DNA from: Maribacter sp. PR1
GTDB taxonomy: Bacteria > Bacteroidota > Bacteroidia > Flavobacteriales > Flavobacteriaceae
DNA length: 64,000 nt
Assembly (NCBI RefSeq): GCF_028464145.1
Contig: NZ_JAQPCG010000001.1
Location: forward strand, 310,001 to 374,000
Reading direction: 5' to 3'
Under the pieces are notes generated by a model. It did not search any database and was not told where the DNA came from. It saw only the letters and a list, made by a program, of their open reading frames with translations. The position numbers were made by a program, and so were the translations under genes. Of the stretch, positions 46,055 through 55,833 are shown one piece after another (within the stretch, counting starts at the first letter, position 1; each line of letters opens with the position of its first letter).

Positions 46055-46777
46055 TTATTTAACCTTATTTACCACAGCTTGAATGGTCTCCAAGTGTGAA
46101 GTCCCAATTTTATCGTCGTTTAAAAAAGAAACGGAGTTCATTGAAATTGGGGGTGCAATTCTTAAACTTTTATGGAATTTAGTTCCCGACAAATGTACTG
46201 CTCTAAAACCTTGTTCCTTAAACAGTTTTACATTGCCATCGTTGATGCCGGAACCGGGCATGACCATTATATTCTGAGCACTTTCTTTTAACTCTTTTAA
46301 AAAATCGAACCCCTCTATAGCTGTTTTCTTTTGACCGGAAGTCAAAACGCAATGAGCTCCCAATAATTCCAATCTTGATAGTGTTTCCAGGGGTGTCTTA
46401 ACCCAATCAAAGGCTCTATGAAAGGTAAACTTCATATCGTTGGAAGCGTCAATCAAGGACTTGGTCCTTTCTTCGTCTAGGGTATAATCCTTCTTTAGTA
46501 TTCCAGAAACAATACCTTGAAAACCCAATTCCTTGCATAGTTTAATATTCTCCTTCATAATATCAAACTCCAAATCGGAATAGGTGAAATCTCCACTCCT
46601 TGGTCGGATTAATACGTGAACTGGTATGGAAACATGCTTCTTTACCATCTTTAAAAGGCCATAAGAAGGCGTAATTCCCCCGACGGCCAACTCCGAGCAG
46701 AGTTCAATTCTATCTGCACCTCCTCGCTCCGCATTTAGGGCAGATTCCAAGGAATTAGCACAAACTTCTACAAGCAT
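46055..46777 (-). CDS. cutC: CutC family protein
   Basis: 240 residues from the ATG at 46777, chosen because MLVEVCANSLESALNAE is the usual start; a longer frame adds 13 unrelated residues. It is a TIM-barrel protein of the CutC family, with GGADRIELCSELAVGGITPS and HVLIRPRSGDF as signature blocks and GSGINDGNV near the end. CutC was named for copper homeostasis, but the direct activity is uncertain and copper binding should not be assumed. It is divergent from the glycosylasparaginase-like gene, with 41 bp between start codons. Confidence 0.93.
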   Translation of the reverse strand: MLVEVCANSLESALNAERGGADRIELCSELAVGGITPSYGLLKMVKKHVSIPVHVLIRPRSGDFTYSDLEFDIMKENIKLCKELGFQGIVSGILKKDYTLDEERTKSLIDASNDMKFTFHRAFDWVKTPLETLSRLELLGAHCVLTSGQKKTAIEGFDFLKELKESAQNIMVMPGSGINDGNVKLFKEQGFRAVHLSGTKFHKSLRIAPPISMNSVSFLNDDKIGTSHLETIQAVVNKVK

Positions 46778-46818
46778 ATTCTTATATTTAGATTTCCTAA
46801 AAGTAAAGAACCACAACC

Positions 46819-47814
46819 ATGAAAAGAAGAAAGTTCATTAAAAATTCCGGCGCCCTTACGGCAGGCATTTTAACTACACCCGTCATAGCTTCAAGTACTC
46901 CGAAAGTCAATAACGAACAAGGGCCAATAAATGCAGCAAAAGGAACTATACCCATAGCCATATGTACTTGGGATTTCGGAAATGCCACGGCAAAGGCCTG
47001 GGAAGTTCTTAATGCGGGCGGAAGTTCTTTGGATGCCGTTCACCAAGGTGTCATGGTTGAGGAAGATAATTTAGAAAACCAAACCGTAGGGACTGGAGGC
47101 CGACCGGACCGCGACGGAAATGTTACACTAGACGCATGTATCATGGACAAGGATGCAAACTGTGGTGCCGTGTTGGCACTTCAAAATATAGCCAATCCTA
47201 TTTCCGTAGCCCGCAAGGTTATGGAAGAAACACCCCACGTCATGCTCGTTGGAAAAGGCGCGGAACAATTCGCGTACGAACAAGGTTTTGAAAAGAAAAA
47301 CCTATTGACCGAAAAATCCAAAAAAGAATGGGAAGAATGGAAAAAAACATCCAATTACAAACCCATAATCAATATAGAAAACCATGACACCATCGGAATG
47401 TTGGCGATAGATAAAAATGGAGATATCTCAGGAGCCTGCACAACCAGCGGTATGGCCTACAAAATGGCGGGGCGCGTGGGAGATTCCCCGATTATAGGGG
47501 CAGGTCTGTATGTGGATAATGAAATTGGAGGGGCCACCGCTACAGGTGTTGGTGAAGAAGTGGTACGTACAGTGGGGAGTTTCCTAATTGTAGAATTGAT
47601 GAGACAAGGGAAGTCGCCCCAAGAAGCCTGTGAGGAAGGCGTAAAACGGATAATTGCCAAAAATAAGGATAAACAGGATTTTCAAATTGGATTTATAGCT
47701 ATCAATAAAAATGGGGATACCGGGGCCTATTGCATTCACCCAGGATTTACCTATAGAACCTATACTGATGAGGGTCATATAAATAATCCTTCTGCCAGTT
47801 ATTTAAAATCATAA
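46819..47814 (+). CDS. N4-(beta-N-acetylglucosaminyl)-L-asparaginase-like Ntn hydrolase
   Basis: 331 residues. It begins with a twin-arginine-like signal (MKRRKFIKNSGALTAGIL), so a folded form is probably exported. The rest matches glycosylasparaginase: autocleavage is expected before Thr191 in NHDTIGMLAIDKNG, which becomes the N-terminal nucleophile, and the substrate loops GRVGDSPIIGAGLYVDN and GATATGVGEE follow. The family removes GlcNAc from Asn of N-glycans, and relatives act as isoaspartyl peptidases. HDTIG favours the glycosylasparaginase branch. A role in breaking down external glycopeptides is inferred. Confidence 0.9.
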   Translation: MKRRKFIKNSGALTAGILTTPVIASSTPKVNNEQGPINAAKGTIPIAICTWDFGNATAKAWEVLNAGGSSLDAVHQGVMVEEDNLENQTVGTGGRPDRDGNVTLDACIMDKDANCGAVLALQNIANPISVARKVMEETPHVMLVGKGAEQFAYEQGFEKKNLLTEKSKKEWEEWKKTSNYKPIINIENHDTIGMLAIDKNGDISGACTTSGMAYKMAGRVGDSPIIGAGLYVDNEIGGATATGVGEEVVRTVGSFLIVELMRQGKSPQEACEEGVKRIIAKNKDKQDFQIGFIAINKNGDTGAYCIHPGFTYRTYTDEGHINNPSASYLKS

Positions 47815-47909
47815 TGAAAATATTGAACCAATCAACATCCTAAATAGAAAGCTCACCATTCTTTCAAAACAAACTTTGTACTTTTAACCTCAACCTATAA
47901 TTTTCTAAA

Positions 47910-50744
47910 ATGCCAGAACAAAAGAGACTATTTTTATTGGATGCATATGCATTGATTTTTCGTGGATACTATGCATTGATAAAGAACCCAAGAATCAATT
48001 CAAAAGGAATGGATACCTCAGCAATTATGGGGTTTATGAATTCCCTTTTTGATGTCATAAAGCGAGAAAAACCAGATCACTTGGCCGTTTGTTTTGATAA
48101 GGGAGGCAGTGTAGAAAGAACTGAAATGTTTCCAGAATATAAGGCAAATCGCGACGAAACACCGGATGCCATCCGGATTGCCATACCCTACATACAGGAT
48201 ATTTTGAAAGCCATGCACATTCCATCCGTAGTATTGGAAGGATGGGAAGCCGATGATATCATTGGAACACTTTCCAAACAGGCCGAAAAGGAAGGCTATA
48301 AGGTTTTTATGGTAACCCCGGATAAAGATTTTGGTCAATTGGTTTCCGAAAATATCTTTATGTACCGACCGGCAAGAATGGGCAATGGCATTGAAATCTG
48401 GGGTATACCCGAAGTCCAAAAACGATTTGGAGTAAAACGCCCCGAACAGGTCATTGATTATTTGGGAATGATGGGGGATGCAAGTGATAACATTCCCGGG
48501 CTACCAGGAGTAGGAGACAAAACTGCCAAGAAATTTATTGAACAGTTCGATTCGTTGGAAGGCCTATTGGAAAATACGGACCAGCTTAAGGGAAAAATGA
48601 AAGAAAAGGTTATCGAAAATGCAGAACTAGGTCGTCTCTCCAAAAAACTGGCAACTATTTGTATTGATTGCGATGTAACCTTCAATGCAGAAGATTACGA
48701 ACTATCTGTACCAGACAATGAAGCCGTACAGAAGATATTTGAGGAACTGGAGTTTAGAAGGCTGAAAGATCAGTTCATTAAAATATTCTCCGGTGAGGAA
48801 GAAGTGATACAAACACCTGTAACCAATACCGAGACCGGCAAAAAAATGGCTTCTTCTGCAGGAAGTGGTCAATTCTCCTTGTTCGGTGGGGATGGTGCTT
48901 CCCCTGCGACTATTAAGGACAGTTCCAGCAGAAACACCATAAATGATATTCCGCATTCCTATCAGAGTGTTGCCCCTGGAATGGCCATGAAGCTATTCCT
49001 CCAAAACCTAATGAAACAAAAATCGGTCTGTTTTGATACCGAGACAACGGGGCTAAACCCATTGACGGCCGAGTTGGTGGGAATTGCTTTTTCTTGGGAA
49101 GCCACCAAGGGGTTTTATGTTCCAATATCAGAAAACAAGGAAGAAGCGCAAGAAATCCTCGAACAATTAAGGCCGTTTTTTGAGTCCGAAGAAATAGAGA
49201 AAATTGGGCAGAATCTCAAGTACGATATTAAGGTGTTGGACAAATACGACATCACAGTCAAAGGGAAATATTTTGATACTATGTTGGCCCATTATCTCAT
49301 TAATCCAGATATGCGCCATAATATGGACGTCCTATCGGAGACCTATTTAAATTATACTCCTGTCTCTATCACTGAGCTTATTGGAAAAAAAGGTAAAAAC
49401 CAACTTTCCATGCGTGAAGTTCCATTGGAAAAACAGACAGAATATGCGGTCGAGGACGCAGATATTACCTTTCAACTTGCTCAACACTTTAGACCCGAAT
49501 TGGCTGAAGCGAAAACCGATGGGCTATTTAATGACATTGAAATTCCATTATTAAAGGTTTTGGCGGATATGGAGCTTGAAGGAATTAAGTTGGATATTGA
49601 CTTTCTTAAGTCACTCTCCGAAGCATTGGAAAGTGACATTGCCAGTCTAGAACAACAAATTTATGAGGATGCCGGGGAAGAATTTAATATTGGCTCTCCA
49701 AAGCAACTTGGGGAAATTCTGTTCAACAAAATGAAGTTGGTGGACAAACCAAAGAAAACGAAAACCGGGCAATATTCCACTGCAGAAGATGTGCTGTCCT
49801 ATTTGGCAAAAGACCATAAAATTATCCAAAATGTATTGGATTATAGAGGACTGACCAAACTACGGAGTACTTATGTAGATGCACTTCCGGAGCAAGTTGA
49901 GCCTTCCACAGGAAGAGTACACACAGATTACATGCAAACGGTAGCTGCAACTGGGCGATTGAGCAGTAACAACCCCAATCTGCAGAATATCCCCATAAGA
50001 ACGGAACGAGGAAGGCAAGTCCGTAAGGCCTTTATCCCTAGAAATGAAGATTACACCTTATTAGCGGCGGATTATTCCCAAATAGAACTAAGGATAATCG
50101 CGGCCCTAAGTGAAGAAGACACCATGATTGAAGCCTTTAAAAATGGTGAAGATATCCATGCTTCGACTGCTTCTAAAGTATTCAATGTTCCCATTGAAGA
50201 AGTTACAAGAGAACAGAGAAGTAATGCAAAAACCGTGAACTTCGGAATTATTTACGGCGTCTCGGCCTTTGGTCTAAGTAATCAAACCGATTTAAGCAGG
50301 GCAGCATCTAAAGAACTAATCGATACCTATTACAAAACCTATCCCAAGCTTAGAAACTACATGAGTGAACTGGTAGATTTTGCCAGAGAAAATGGATATG
50401 TTCAGACCGTGCTCGGAAGAAGACGATATTTAAAGGATATTAATGGTAGTAATGCCGTGGTTAGGGGTGCTGCCGAAAGAAACGCTGTCAATGCACCTAT
50501 TCAGGGTAGCGCAGCTGACATTATTAAAATTGCGATGATCAATATCCACAATAAGTTAAAAGAAGGCAGCTACAAATCCAAGATGTTATTGCAGGTACAT
50601 GATGAATTGGTCTTTGATATTTATAAACCCGAATTGGAAGCGTTGAAAAAATTGATTAAATCTGAGATGGAAAATGCCTATACCTTGGCCGTACCCCTAG
50701 ATGTGGAATTAGGAATGGGAGAAAATTGGTTGGTGGCCCACTAA
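47910..50744 (+). CDS. polA: DNA polymerase I
   Basis: 944 residues with all three domains. The 5'-3' exonuclease (1 to about 290) has MGDASDNIPGLPGVGDKTA. The 3'-5' exonuclease (about 360-530) keeps FDTETTGLNP with Asp376 and Glu378, so proofreading is probably active. The polymerase domain has motif A LAADYSQIELRIIAAL, motif B RSNAKTVNFGIIYG and motif C LLQVHDELVFD. It acts in Okazaki fragment maturation and repair. The gene is monocistronic, followed by a weak terminator. Confidence 0.98.
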   Translation: MPEQKRLFLLDAYALIFRGYYALIKNPRINSKGMDTSAIMGFMNSLFDVIKREKPDHLAVCFDKGGSVERTEMFPEYKANRDETPDAIRIAIPYIQDILKAMHIPSVVLEGWEADDIIGTLSKQAEKEGYKVFMVTPDKDFGQLVSENIFMYRPARMGNGIEIWGIPEVQKRFGVKRPEQVIDYLGMMGDASDNIPGLPGVGDKTAKKFIEQFDSLEGLLENTDQLKGKMKEKVIENAELGRLSKKLATICIDCDVTFNAEDYELSVPDNEAVQKIFEELEFRRLKDQFIKIFSGEEEVIQTPVTNTETGKKMASSAGSGQFSLFGGDGASPATIKDSSSRNTINDIPHSYQSVAPGMAMKLFLQNLMKQKSVCFDTETTGLNPLTAELVGIAFSWEATKGFYVPISENKEEAQEILEQLRPFFESEEIEKIGQNLKYDIKVLDKYDITVKGKYFDTMLAHYLINPDMRHNMDVLSETYLNYTPVSITELIGKKGKNQLSMREVPLEKQTEYAVEDADITFQLAQHFRPELAEAKTDGLFNDIEIPLLKVLADMELEGIKLDIDFLKSLSEALESDIASLEQQIYEDAGEEFNIGSPKQLGEILFNKMKLVDKPKKTKTGQYSTAEDVLSYLAKDHKIIQNVLDYRGLTKLRSTYVDALPEQVEPSTGRVHTDYMQTVAATGRLSSNNPNLQNIPIRTERGRQVRKAFIPRNEDYTLLAADYSQIELRIIAALSEEDTMIEAFKNGEDIHASTASKVFNVPIEEVTREQRSNAKTVNFGIIYGVSAFGLSNQTDLSRAASKELIDTYYKTYPKLRNYMSELVDFARENGYVQTVLGRRRYLKDINGSNAVVRGAAERNAVNAPIQGSAADIIKIAMINIHNKLKEGSYKSKMLLQVHDELVFDIYKPELEALKKLIKSEMENAYTLAVPLDVELGMGENWLVAH

Positions 50745-50772
50745 GCTTATTCCGTTCTCAATACTTGAGGTT

Positions 50773-50796
50773 AAGGCACCTTTCGGCGCCTTTTAA
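50773..50796 (+). terminator. Weak terminator after polA
   Basis: Arms AAGGCACC and GGCGCCTT (50773-50780 and 50785-50792) with one A-C mismatch and a TTTC loop, running into a short T run, 29 bases after the polA stop. The U tract is short, so efficiency is uncertain. Confidence 0.5.
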
Positions 50797-50920
50797 GGTC
50801 ATAGGTCAGTTACTTTACCATTTGACCATTTGGTTTAGGTCCATAAACGTTAAACATTCTTAAGAAGGCACTAAATTAAATCATACATGCGTTCGATGTA
50901 TAACTGGGAAATTCCAACGG

Positions 50921-51250
50921 ATGAAAAAAATAGCTATCATATCGCTCTTTATGCTCGCTACGAGTATGTTTTCCCAACAGCCTAAAAGTTATGACAGTCC
51001 AACAGCATCAAAGGAAGTTAAGGTGTTTCCCAATCCCGCAACCAATGTTATCAATATTCTCGGGCTACATAATTCGACAAAGGCTGCGATAGTAATATCC
51101 GATGGTTATGGGAACGTTATTTTAAACTACACATGGAAAATTAAAAACAATGCCTTAAATATTCCCATCGCCAACTTGAAATCGGGTATCTACCTTATAT
51201 CCATACGTTCTAAAGAACAACGTATTCAAAAGAAATTTTTTAAGCAATAG
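50921..51250 (+). CDS. Small protein consisting of a signal peptide and a T9SS type A sorting domain
   Basis: 109 residues. A signal peptide (MKKIAIISLFMLATSMFSQQ) is followed by about 13 residues and then directly by a C-terminal sorting domain: VKVFPNPATNVINILG at the start, GIYLISIRSKEQRIQKKFFKQ near the end (KSGIYLI, then a basic tail). Type A sorting domains route proteins through the type IX system, whose SprA pore is encoded here, and are removed on the surface. The export signals leave almost no cargo. It is convergent with the TonB receptor gene, with 3 bases between the stop codons. Confidence 0.85.
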   Translation: MKKIAIISLFMLATSMFSQQPKSYDSPTASKEVKVFPNPATNVINILGLHNSTKAAIVISDGYGNVILNYTWKIKNNALNIPIANLKSGIYLISIRSKEQRIQKKFFKQ

Positions 51251-51253
51251 TTC

Positions 51254-53671
51254 TTAGTCAAAGACAAAGTTATAGGTTACCGCAAAAAGAGGACTATTGA
51301 GCACGGAAAGTTCATAGGACCCTAAGGGACTTCCCAAGAAGATATCGGCATCCTCTAATCCCTGTCTCTGGGTATAATATACGTTGAATGGATTCCGTCT
51401 ACTATACACATTATAAATGGTAAATATCCAATCTCCCTTCCATTTTCTATTGGGATTCTTGCCATAGGAAATCTTCCAAGAAAAGTCCAATCTATGATAG
51501 GGCCTTAGCCTTGCATTGTTTCGCTCCAAGAATATGGGAACATCTAAATCCTCCAACTTAAAAACACTGTTTGCAACGGTATAGGGCCTACCGGTTTGGG
51601 CGGTGAAGTTAAAACTCCAAGTGTTATATGGGTCACCCTCAAAATTAACCGTACCATTAAAAACATGTGGTCGATCAAAATCGGATGGATACCATTGATT
51701 ATTATTAACTCGATCCACCAATTTTTCATTTTGTGATCTCAACAAACTCCGTGACCAGGTATAATTGAACCATCCATTAAATTTACCCCTTGGTTTTCTA
51801 AAGCTAAGTTCTACACCATAAGCTTTTCCTTCTGCTTGCACAATGTCACGCTCCAAAAATTCTTGTAAAAAGAAATTCGCACCGGGCTTATAGGTTAAAT
51901 TATTGTCAGACGTCCTGTAATACCCTTCAACTCCAAGTTCAATGGTATTATCTGCCACACCGGTATAAACTCCAAGCCCAAAGGCGTCACTGGATTGGGG
52001 AGCAATATTTGGGTCTGATGTCTTCCATCGAGATGTTGGTAAGGGGGTCGTTGAATTATAAACATTCTGTAGATACTGATTCAATCTGGCATAACTAGCC
52101 TTAACAGAAGTTACTTCCCCTAGTTTATAATTAAGCCCCATTCTTGGTTCCAAATTGTTATACGTTTTTACCCCTGCCCCTTTTTCAAAAAAAGTAGACC
52201 CTGTAAGTTCCCCTGTAATATCATCGAAAGTACCCTGTGTATAAGGCCCCACAAAAACAAAGTGATTAAGGCGTAAACCGGCGGAAAGTTTCAATTTTTC
52301 TCCCAGCAACCAATTTACATTTCCATACCCAGAAAAGACATAACTATTTTCCCGCTCAAGGTCCACAGCTGATATACTATTACCATTTCCCGGGTCAAGG
52401 TTACCCGGTTGAATCGTATACTTGTTAATTTGGACCCCCCCATAATAATCGACCTTATCATTCACAATATTGGATAATTCCGATACCAAGCTTAAATAAT
52501 TAATGCTTGAAGTGAACTCAATTTCATTATCACTCTCCTGTTCTGGAAAGATTGTTTTTGGTTTATAATCACTGGCTATAAAAAGTGTCCTAAGATTAAC
52601 ATCATTTTTAAAACTATGGGTCCAGTTTAGCGTACCGTTTAACGTCCTAAAATCGTATTGGTTACTCTCGGCATTTATGTTCTGAATCTTTGTAATTAGG
52701 TCCAATTGATAGAAATCCTTGGTATAAAATCCCGTAAAGGATAATTGATCGTTCTCGGTTGGCAAATACAACAATTTCATTGTGGCATCCTGGAAATTGG
52801 CCTTGGTATTTTTAAGTCTTTCCGAAAATAATGGCAGCAAGAAATCTGTGAAGCCTGCTCTACCTCCCACGCTTATCATTAACTTATCCTGTATAATGGG
52901 AGTTTCCAGTGATAATCTACTTGAAATAATTCCCACACCACCACTTAATTTAAACTTGTTGGTATAAGGATTTTTCACCTTTACATCTAACACCGAGGTA
53001 GTTCTTCCACCATATCGCGCCGGTATATTTGCCCTATATAAATCTACTGTGGATACCGCCTCTGGGGTAAAGACAGAAAACAGACCAAAAAGATGAGTCG
53101 GATTGAAAACCGGAGCGTAATCATAGAGCAATAGGTTTTGGTCTAAAGATCCGCCCCTTACCGAAAGCCCATTACTGAGCTCTCCAGCATTATTGACTCC
53201 GGCCAATAATGTCATACCTCTTAAAACATCAAATTCGCCTATGGCCGCTGGAATTTTTTTTAATTCTTGCGCATTCAGTTCAAGGGCCCCCATTTGCGGA
53301 GTTTCCAAATTATCCAAAATCCGTTTTGCCCTGACCACAACTTCTGACAACTGCTCCTCTTGGGGACTTAATTCAGTAGTTAAAATTTTATTTTCATTCA
53401 ATTGTACATTAAGCACTTTAATGGCAAAACCGATATAATTGATGGTCACACTGTAATTTCCATCGGGCAATTTAATGGAGAAACGGCCTGCTTCGTTGGT
53501 TATACCGCCACATGAACAAGGATTAATTGCTATTTGAGTATTATCCAAGGGAAGACCTGTATTTTCGTCTAAAACAAGCAGGGAAAGGGTATAATCTTGT
53601 GCATTAGAAAAGAATCCAATTAATAAAAATGTTAATACTAAAAGACCTTTGGTTGGTATATATTGCTTCAT
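51254..53671 (-). CDS. TonB-dependent receptor with N-terminal carboxypeptidase-like regulatory domain
   Basis: 805 residues from the ATG at 53671, which starts a proper signal peptide (KGLLVLTFLLIGFFSNAQ); a longer frame adds 8 residues. Residues about 25-110 form a CarboxypepD_reg beta sandwich (LDENTGLPLDNTQIAI). A plug domain follows (VLRGMTLLAGVNNAGELSNG and a GGSLDQNLLLYDYAPV stretch), and then a 22-strand barrel ending in FAVTYNFVFD. It imports or exports an unknown ligand using TonB energy. The DUF4249 gene lies immediately upstream and is probably co-transcribed, a recurrent pair in Bacteroidota. Confidence 0.93.
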   Translation of the reverse strand: MKQYIPTKGLLVLTFLLIGFFSNAQDYTLSLLVLDENTGLPLDNTQIAINPCSCGGITNEAGRFSIKLPDGNYSVTINYIGFAIKVLNVQLNENKILTTELSPQEEQLSEVVVRAKRILDNLETPQMGALELNAQELKKIPAAIGEFDVLRGMTLLAGVNNAGELSNGLSVRGGSLDQNLLLYDYAPVFNPTHLFGLFSVFTPEAVSTVDLYRANIPARYGGRTTSVLDVKVKNPYTNKFKLSGGVGIISSRLSLETPIIQDKLMISVGGRAGFTDFLLPLFSERLKNTKANFQDATMKLLYLPTENDQLSFTGFYTKDFYQLDLITKIQNINAESNQYDFRTLNGTLNWTHSFKNDVNLRTLFIASDYKPKTIFPEQESDNEIEFTSSINYLSLVSELSNIVNDKVDYYGGVQINKYTIQPGNLDPGNGNSISAVDLERENSYVFSGYGNVNWLLGEKLKLSAGLRLNHFVFVGPYTQGTFDDITGELTGSTFFEKGAGVKTYNNLEPRMGLNYKLGEVTSVKASYARLNQYLQNVYNSTTPLPTSRWKTSDPNIAPQSSDAFGLGVYTGVADNTIELGVEGYYRTSDNNLTYKPGANFFLQEFLERDIVQAEGKAYGVELSFRKPRGKFNGWFNYTWSRSLLRSQNEKLVDRVNNNQWYPSDFDRPHVFNGTVNFEGDPYNTWSFNFTAQTGRPYTVANSVFKLEDLDVPIFLERNNARLRPYHRLDFSWKISYGKNPNRKWKGDWIFTIYNVYSRRNPFNVYYTQRQGLEDADIFLGSPLGSYELSVLNSPLFAVTYNFVFD

Positions 53672-53685
53672 TGGTTGTTTTTGGT

Positions 53686-54849
53686 TTATTGCCATCCAAC
53701 AGGTTCTATGGCGGTTCTATATCTAGATTCTTCACATGGGGCCAATTGTGTTGGTGGGGGTGGATACGGCGAAGCTAAAGTAGGTTCTGTTGAAATAGTA
53801 GATGGTTGCAATGATTCCAAAGGTGCTTCCTCAATGTTCGCCCTTTCTACAAAAACATTGGCCAAAGAAGAGGCTGCAGCGGTAAACCTACCAAGCACGA
53901 ATTCATCTGGGTCGTTCACATTAAACAGGTTCCCAATCAAGGCCGCAGGAGGTGGTGCGTTAAAACCGGATGCGTTATCCGTTATATCCTTTAGTATTTT
54001 GTAGTACTGATAAGCAGCAGGGGTTAATGCGAATTGCTGAATTTCTACGACCATATTTTCCTTGGAATACAAGGGCAATGTTCCCACTTCCAACTTTGAA
54101 ACCACCTTGCCGTTAGAAAACGTATCATCAAAAATATTCACCTCTTCAGGATATCGTATTTTCCAACAATCGGTCTCACAGATATAGTCAAAATAACGCA
54201 ACTCTCTATTGCTTAAATCATAAGGAGTACACGCTCCATTCCTGAAAATTGCATTTTGGCATCTTATACAATAATCAAGATTCTCAAAGGTACGGTAGCT
54301 CCAATAGTAATTATTTTCCGCCCCTGCGGGATCATCAAAACTTACCGCAATCTTATGACCCGATATAAACTTATCCAAAGACTCCCTGTATTCGAGTTCC
54401 TTAATATAGTTTATTTCTACTTCCTTAATTGGAACAGGATTCAGTACAACTTCAGGTTCAGATTCGTAGGTTCTACCATCAGGAAGTGTTACGGAAAGTT
54501 TCCAACGATCACCAGGGGCAACCATGAAATCCGAGGGGGAAAGATAGGTATCCTCAGATTCCTCAAAATCTACCATCGCACCAGTATCCATATTCACGAC
54601 ACTTACCGTGGCGCCAGTAATAAAACTCAGGCCCCTAATACCAAATTCCGTTACTGATTCATTAATAGAAATAAATGAAGCACCCGGAATTGTATTGGCA
54701 AAACCCTCGATAAATACTAAACCATCTTCATAATCGTATTCCGGGGTTACCGGTTCGATACAGCCGTTTATTAATGAGGTCATTGCCATTATTATAAGTA
54801 CAGCCTTAAGCCATAAAATATCCGACCGTCCAAATTTATTTAAACTCAT
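53686..54849 (-). CDS. DUF4249 family lipoprotein
   Basis: 387 residues from the ATG at 54849. The chosen start gives a lipoprotein signal (hydrophobic core, then LINGCIEP) with the lipidated Cys near residue 31; a longer frame adds 18 residues that spoil it. The N-terminal half has the DUF4249 pattern (LVFIEGFANTIPGASFISI, then DGRTYESEPEVV). A cluster of Cys around CIRCQNAIFRNGAC and ICETDCW could form disulfides or bind metal. The family usually sits next to a TonB receptor, as here (14 bp), and is thought to be an accessory surface lipoprotein. Ligand unknown. Confidence 0.88.
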   Translation of the reverse strand: MSLNKFGRSDILWLKAVLIIMAMTSLINGCIEPVTPEYDYEDGLVFIEGFANTIPGASFISINESVTEFGIRGLSFITGATVSVVNMDTGAMVDFEESEDTYLSPSDFMVAPGDRWKLSVTLPDGRTYESEPEVVLNPVPIKEVEINYIKELEYRESLDKFISGHKIAVSFDDPAGAENNYYWSYRTFENLDYCIRCQNAIFRNGACTPYDLSNRELRYFDYICETDCWKIRYPEEVNIFDDTFSNGKVVSKLEVGTLPLYSKENMVVEIQQFALTPAAYQYYKILKDITDNASGFNAPPPAALIGNLFNVNDPDEFVLGRFTAAASSLANVFVERANIEEAPLESLQPSTISTEPTLASPYPPPPTQLAPCEESRYRTAIEPVGWQ

Positions 54850-55189
54850 ACTTTTTTTATTGAGACCATTGTATTGGCCGATTAGAAGTATTATATTTTT
54901 CATTTACCCAAGAAAGGACCAAGAATTGAGAAAGATAAATACAATTTTTATAGTGACGCCCGATAAAACTAAAAAGAAATACATCGATGGTTTTTAATTT
55001 AGGACTTGAGCGATTGAAATTAAGGAAGTAAAAAAATTGAAGCACAAAAAAATAGGACAAATGAGACCTGGTAACTTGGAGAAAAAATAACACCCCATTG
55101 GTTAATATCATTTTTAAAAATAGGAGTAAAAAACCACTAAACTGGTAAGTTAAATGTTAAAAATAAAGAGAATTGAGAATATCGGTTAA
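54850..55189. other. AT-rich intergenic stretch upstream of the DUF4249 gene
   Basis: About 340 bases without a convincing gene. The 84-codon minus-strand open frame at 54857-55111 has no family-like features. I found no TAnnTTTG element on the minus strand, so the promoter of the DUF4249-receptor pair is not identified. No RNA gene or repeat is evident. Confidence 0.5.
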
Positions 55190-55223
55190 AAAACAAAAAC
55201 CTTCAATGTAACATTGAAGGTTT
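55190..55223 (-). terminator. Rho-independent terminator after the small lipoprotein gene
   Basis: Inverted repeat AAACCTTCAATGT / ACATTGAAGGTTT (55197-55209 and 55211-55223). On the minus strand it is followed by a T-rich tract. It lies 26 bases past the stop codon at 55250. Confidence 0.78.
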
Positions 55224-55249
55224 GCTTTGAATATTATTTAAGATTGTAA

Positions 55250-55750
55250 TTATCTTCTCTGGAAAATAAGCTGCCCACTTTCATTAAATTCAGGGATTTG
55301 TAAATCGGCGGCATTTACGGTCATTACATCTCCATTAATTGTAACGTCTACGGCTACGGTATCCCCATTGGCATCCACAAAGCTTACCACATTACCTTCG
55401 TAGGAATATGTACTGGTCTCCGTATCCGATTGTGTCGGACATGGAATGTCCAACCCCGTTTGAGTGGCATTTATTTCAATGAAATTCGCAGAATTAATTG
55501 CTGAAGCGGTCATATCCGCATTAAATTGCAAGGTTATAATATAGCAATCCTTATCCGTAAGATGGGCCAGAATTTCTCTGGCAAATAAAGCATCATCATT
55601 GGCTGTGGATTCGTCTATTTGTAGCTCCGTAGCGTCCCAGGTGCCCACTATATTTACCGAAGAATCAATATTGGGCTCATCACCTTTATCCGAGCTACAT
55701 GAAATCAACAATGAAAACATTATAAGGAAGCTAAAAACACTTTTTTTCAT
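55250..55750 (-). CDS. Small lipocalin-like lipoprotein of unknown function
   Basis: 166 residues from the ATG at 55750, which gives a clear lipoprotein signal (MKKSVFSFLIMFSLLISCSS). The mature part begins with an acidic tether and continues NIVGTWDATELQ, a GTW-type first strand seen in lipocalin-like Bacteroidota lipoproteins, then alternating strands (FNADMTASAIN, YSYEGNVVSFVD, INGDVMTVNA). A small beta-barrel binding domain is inferred; the ligand is unknown. Two Cys (near 88 and 112) may form a disulfide. A TAGTTTTG box lies at 55779-55772. Confidence 0.78.
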   Translation of the reverse strand: MKKSVFSFLIMFSLLISCSSDKGDEPNIDSSVNIVGTWDATELQIDESTANDDALFAREILAHLTDKDCYIITLQFNADMTASAINSANFIEINATQTGLDIPCPTQSDTETSTYSYEGNVVSFVDANGDTVAVDVTINGDVMTVNAADLQIPEFNESGQLIFQRR

Positions 55751-55833
55751 AATTACTATAGATTTGGTTACCAAAACTATAGAACGAAAGAAACCTAATA
55801 ATATTTCCTTTTCTCTTCTTTGGTCTGTAATTA

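Noticed and set aside
53672..53695. Longer TonB receptor start overlapping the DUF4249 stop
   Set aside because: It would place 8 polar residues before the signal peptide. The ATG at 53671 gives a standard signal sequence.
54857..55111. 84-codon minus-strand open frame upstream of the DUF4249 gene
   Set aside because: Composition follows the AT-rich background, there is no recognisable family or signal pattern, and it overlaps the start region of the lipoprotein gene.
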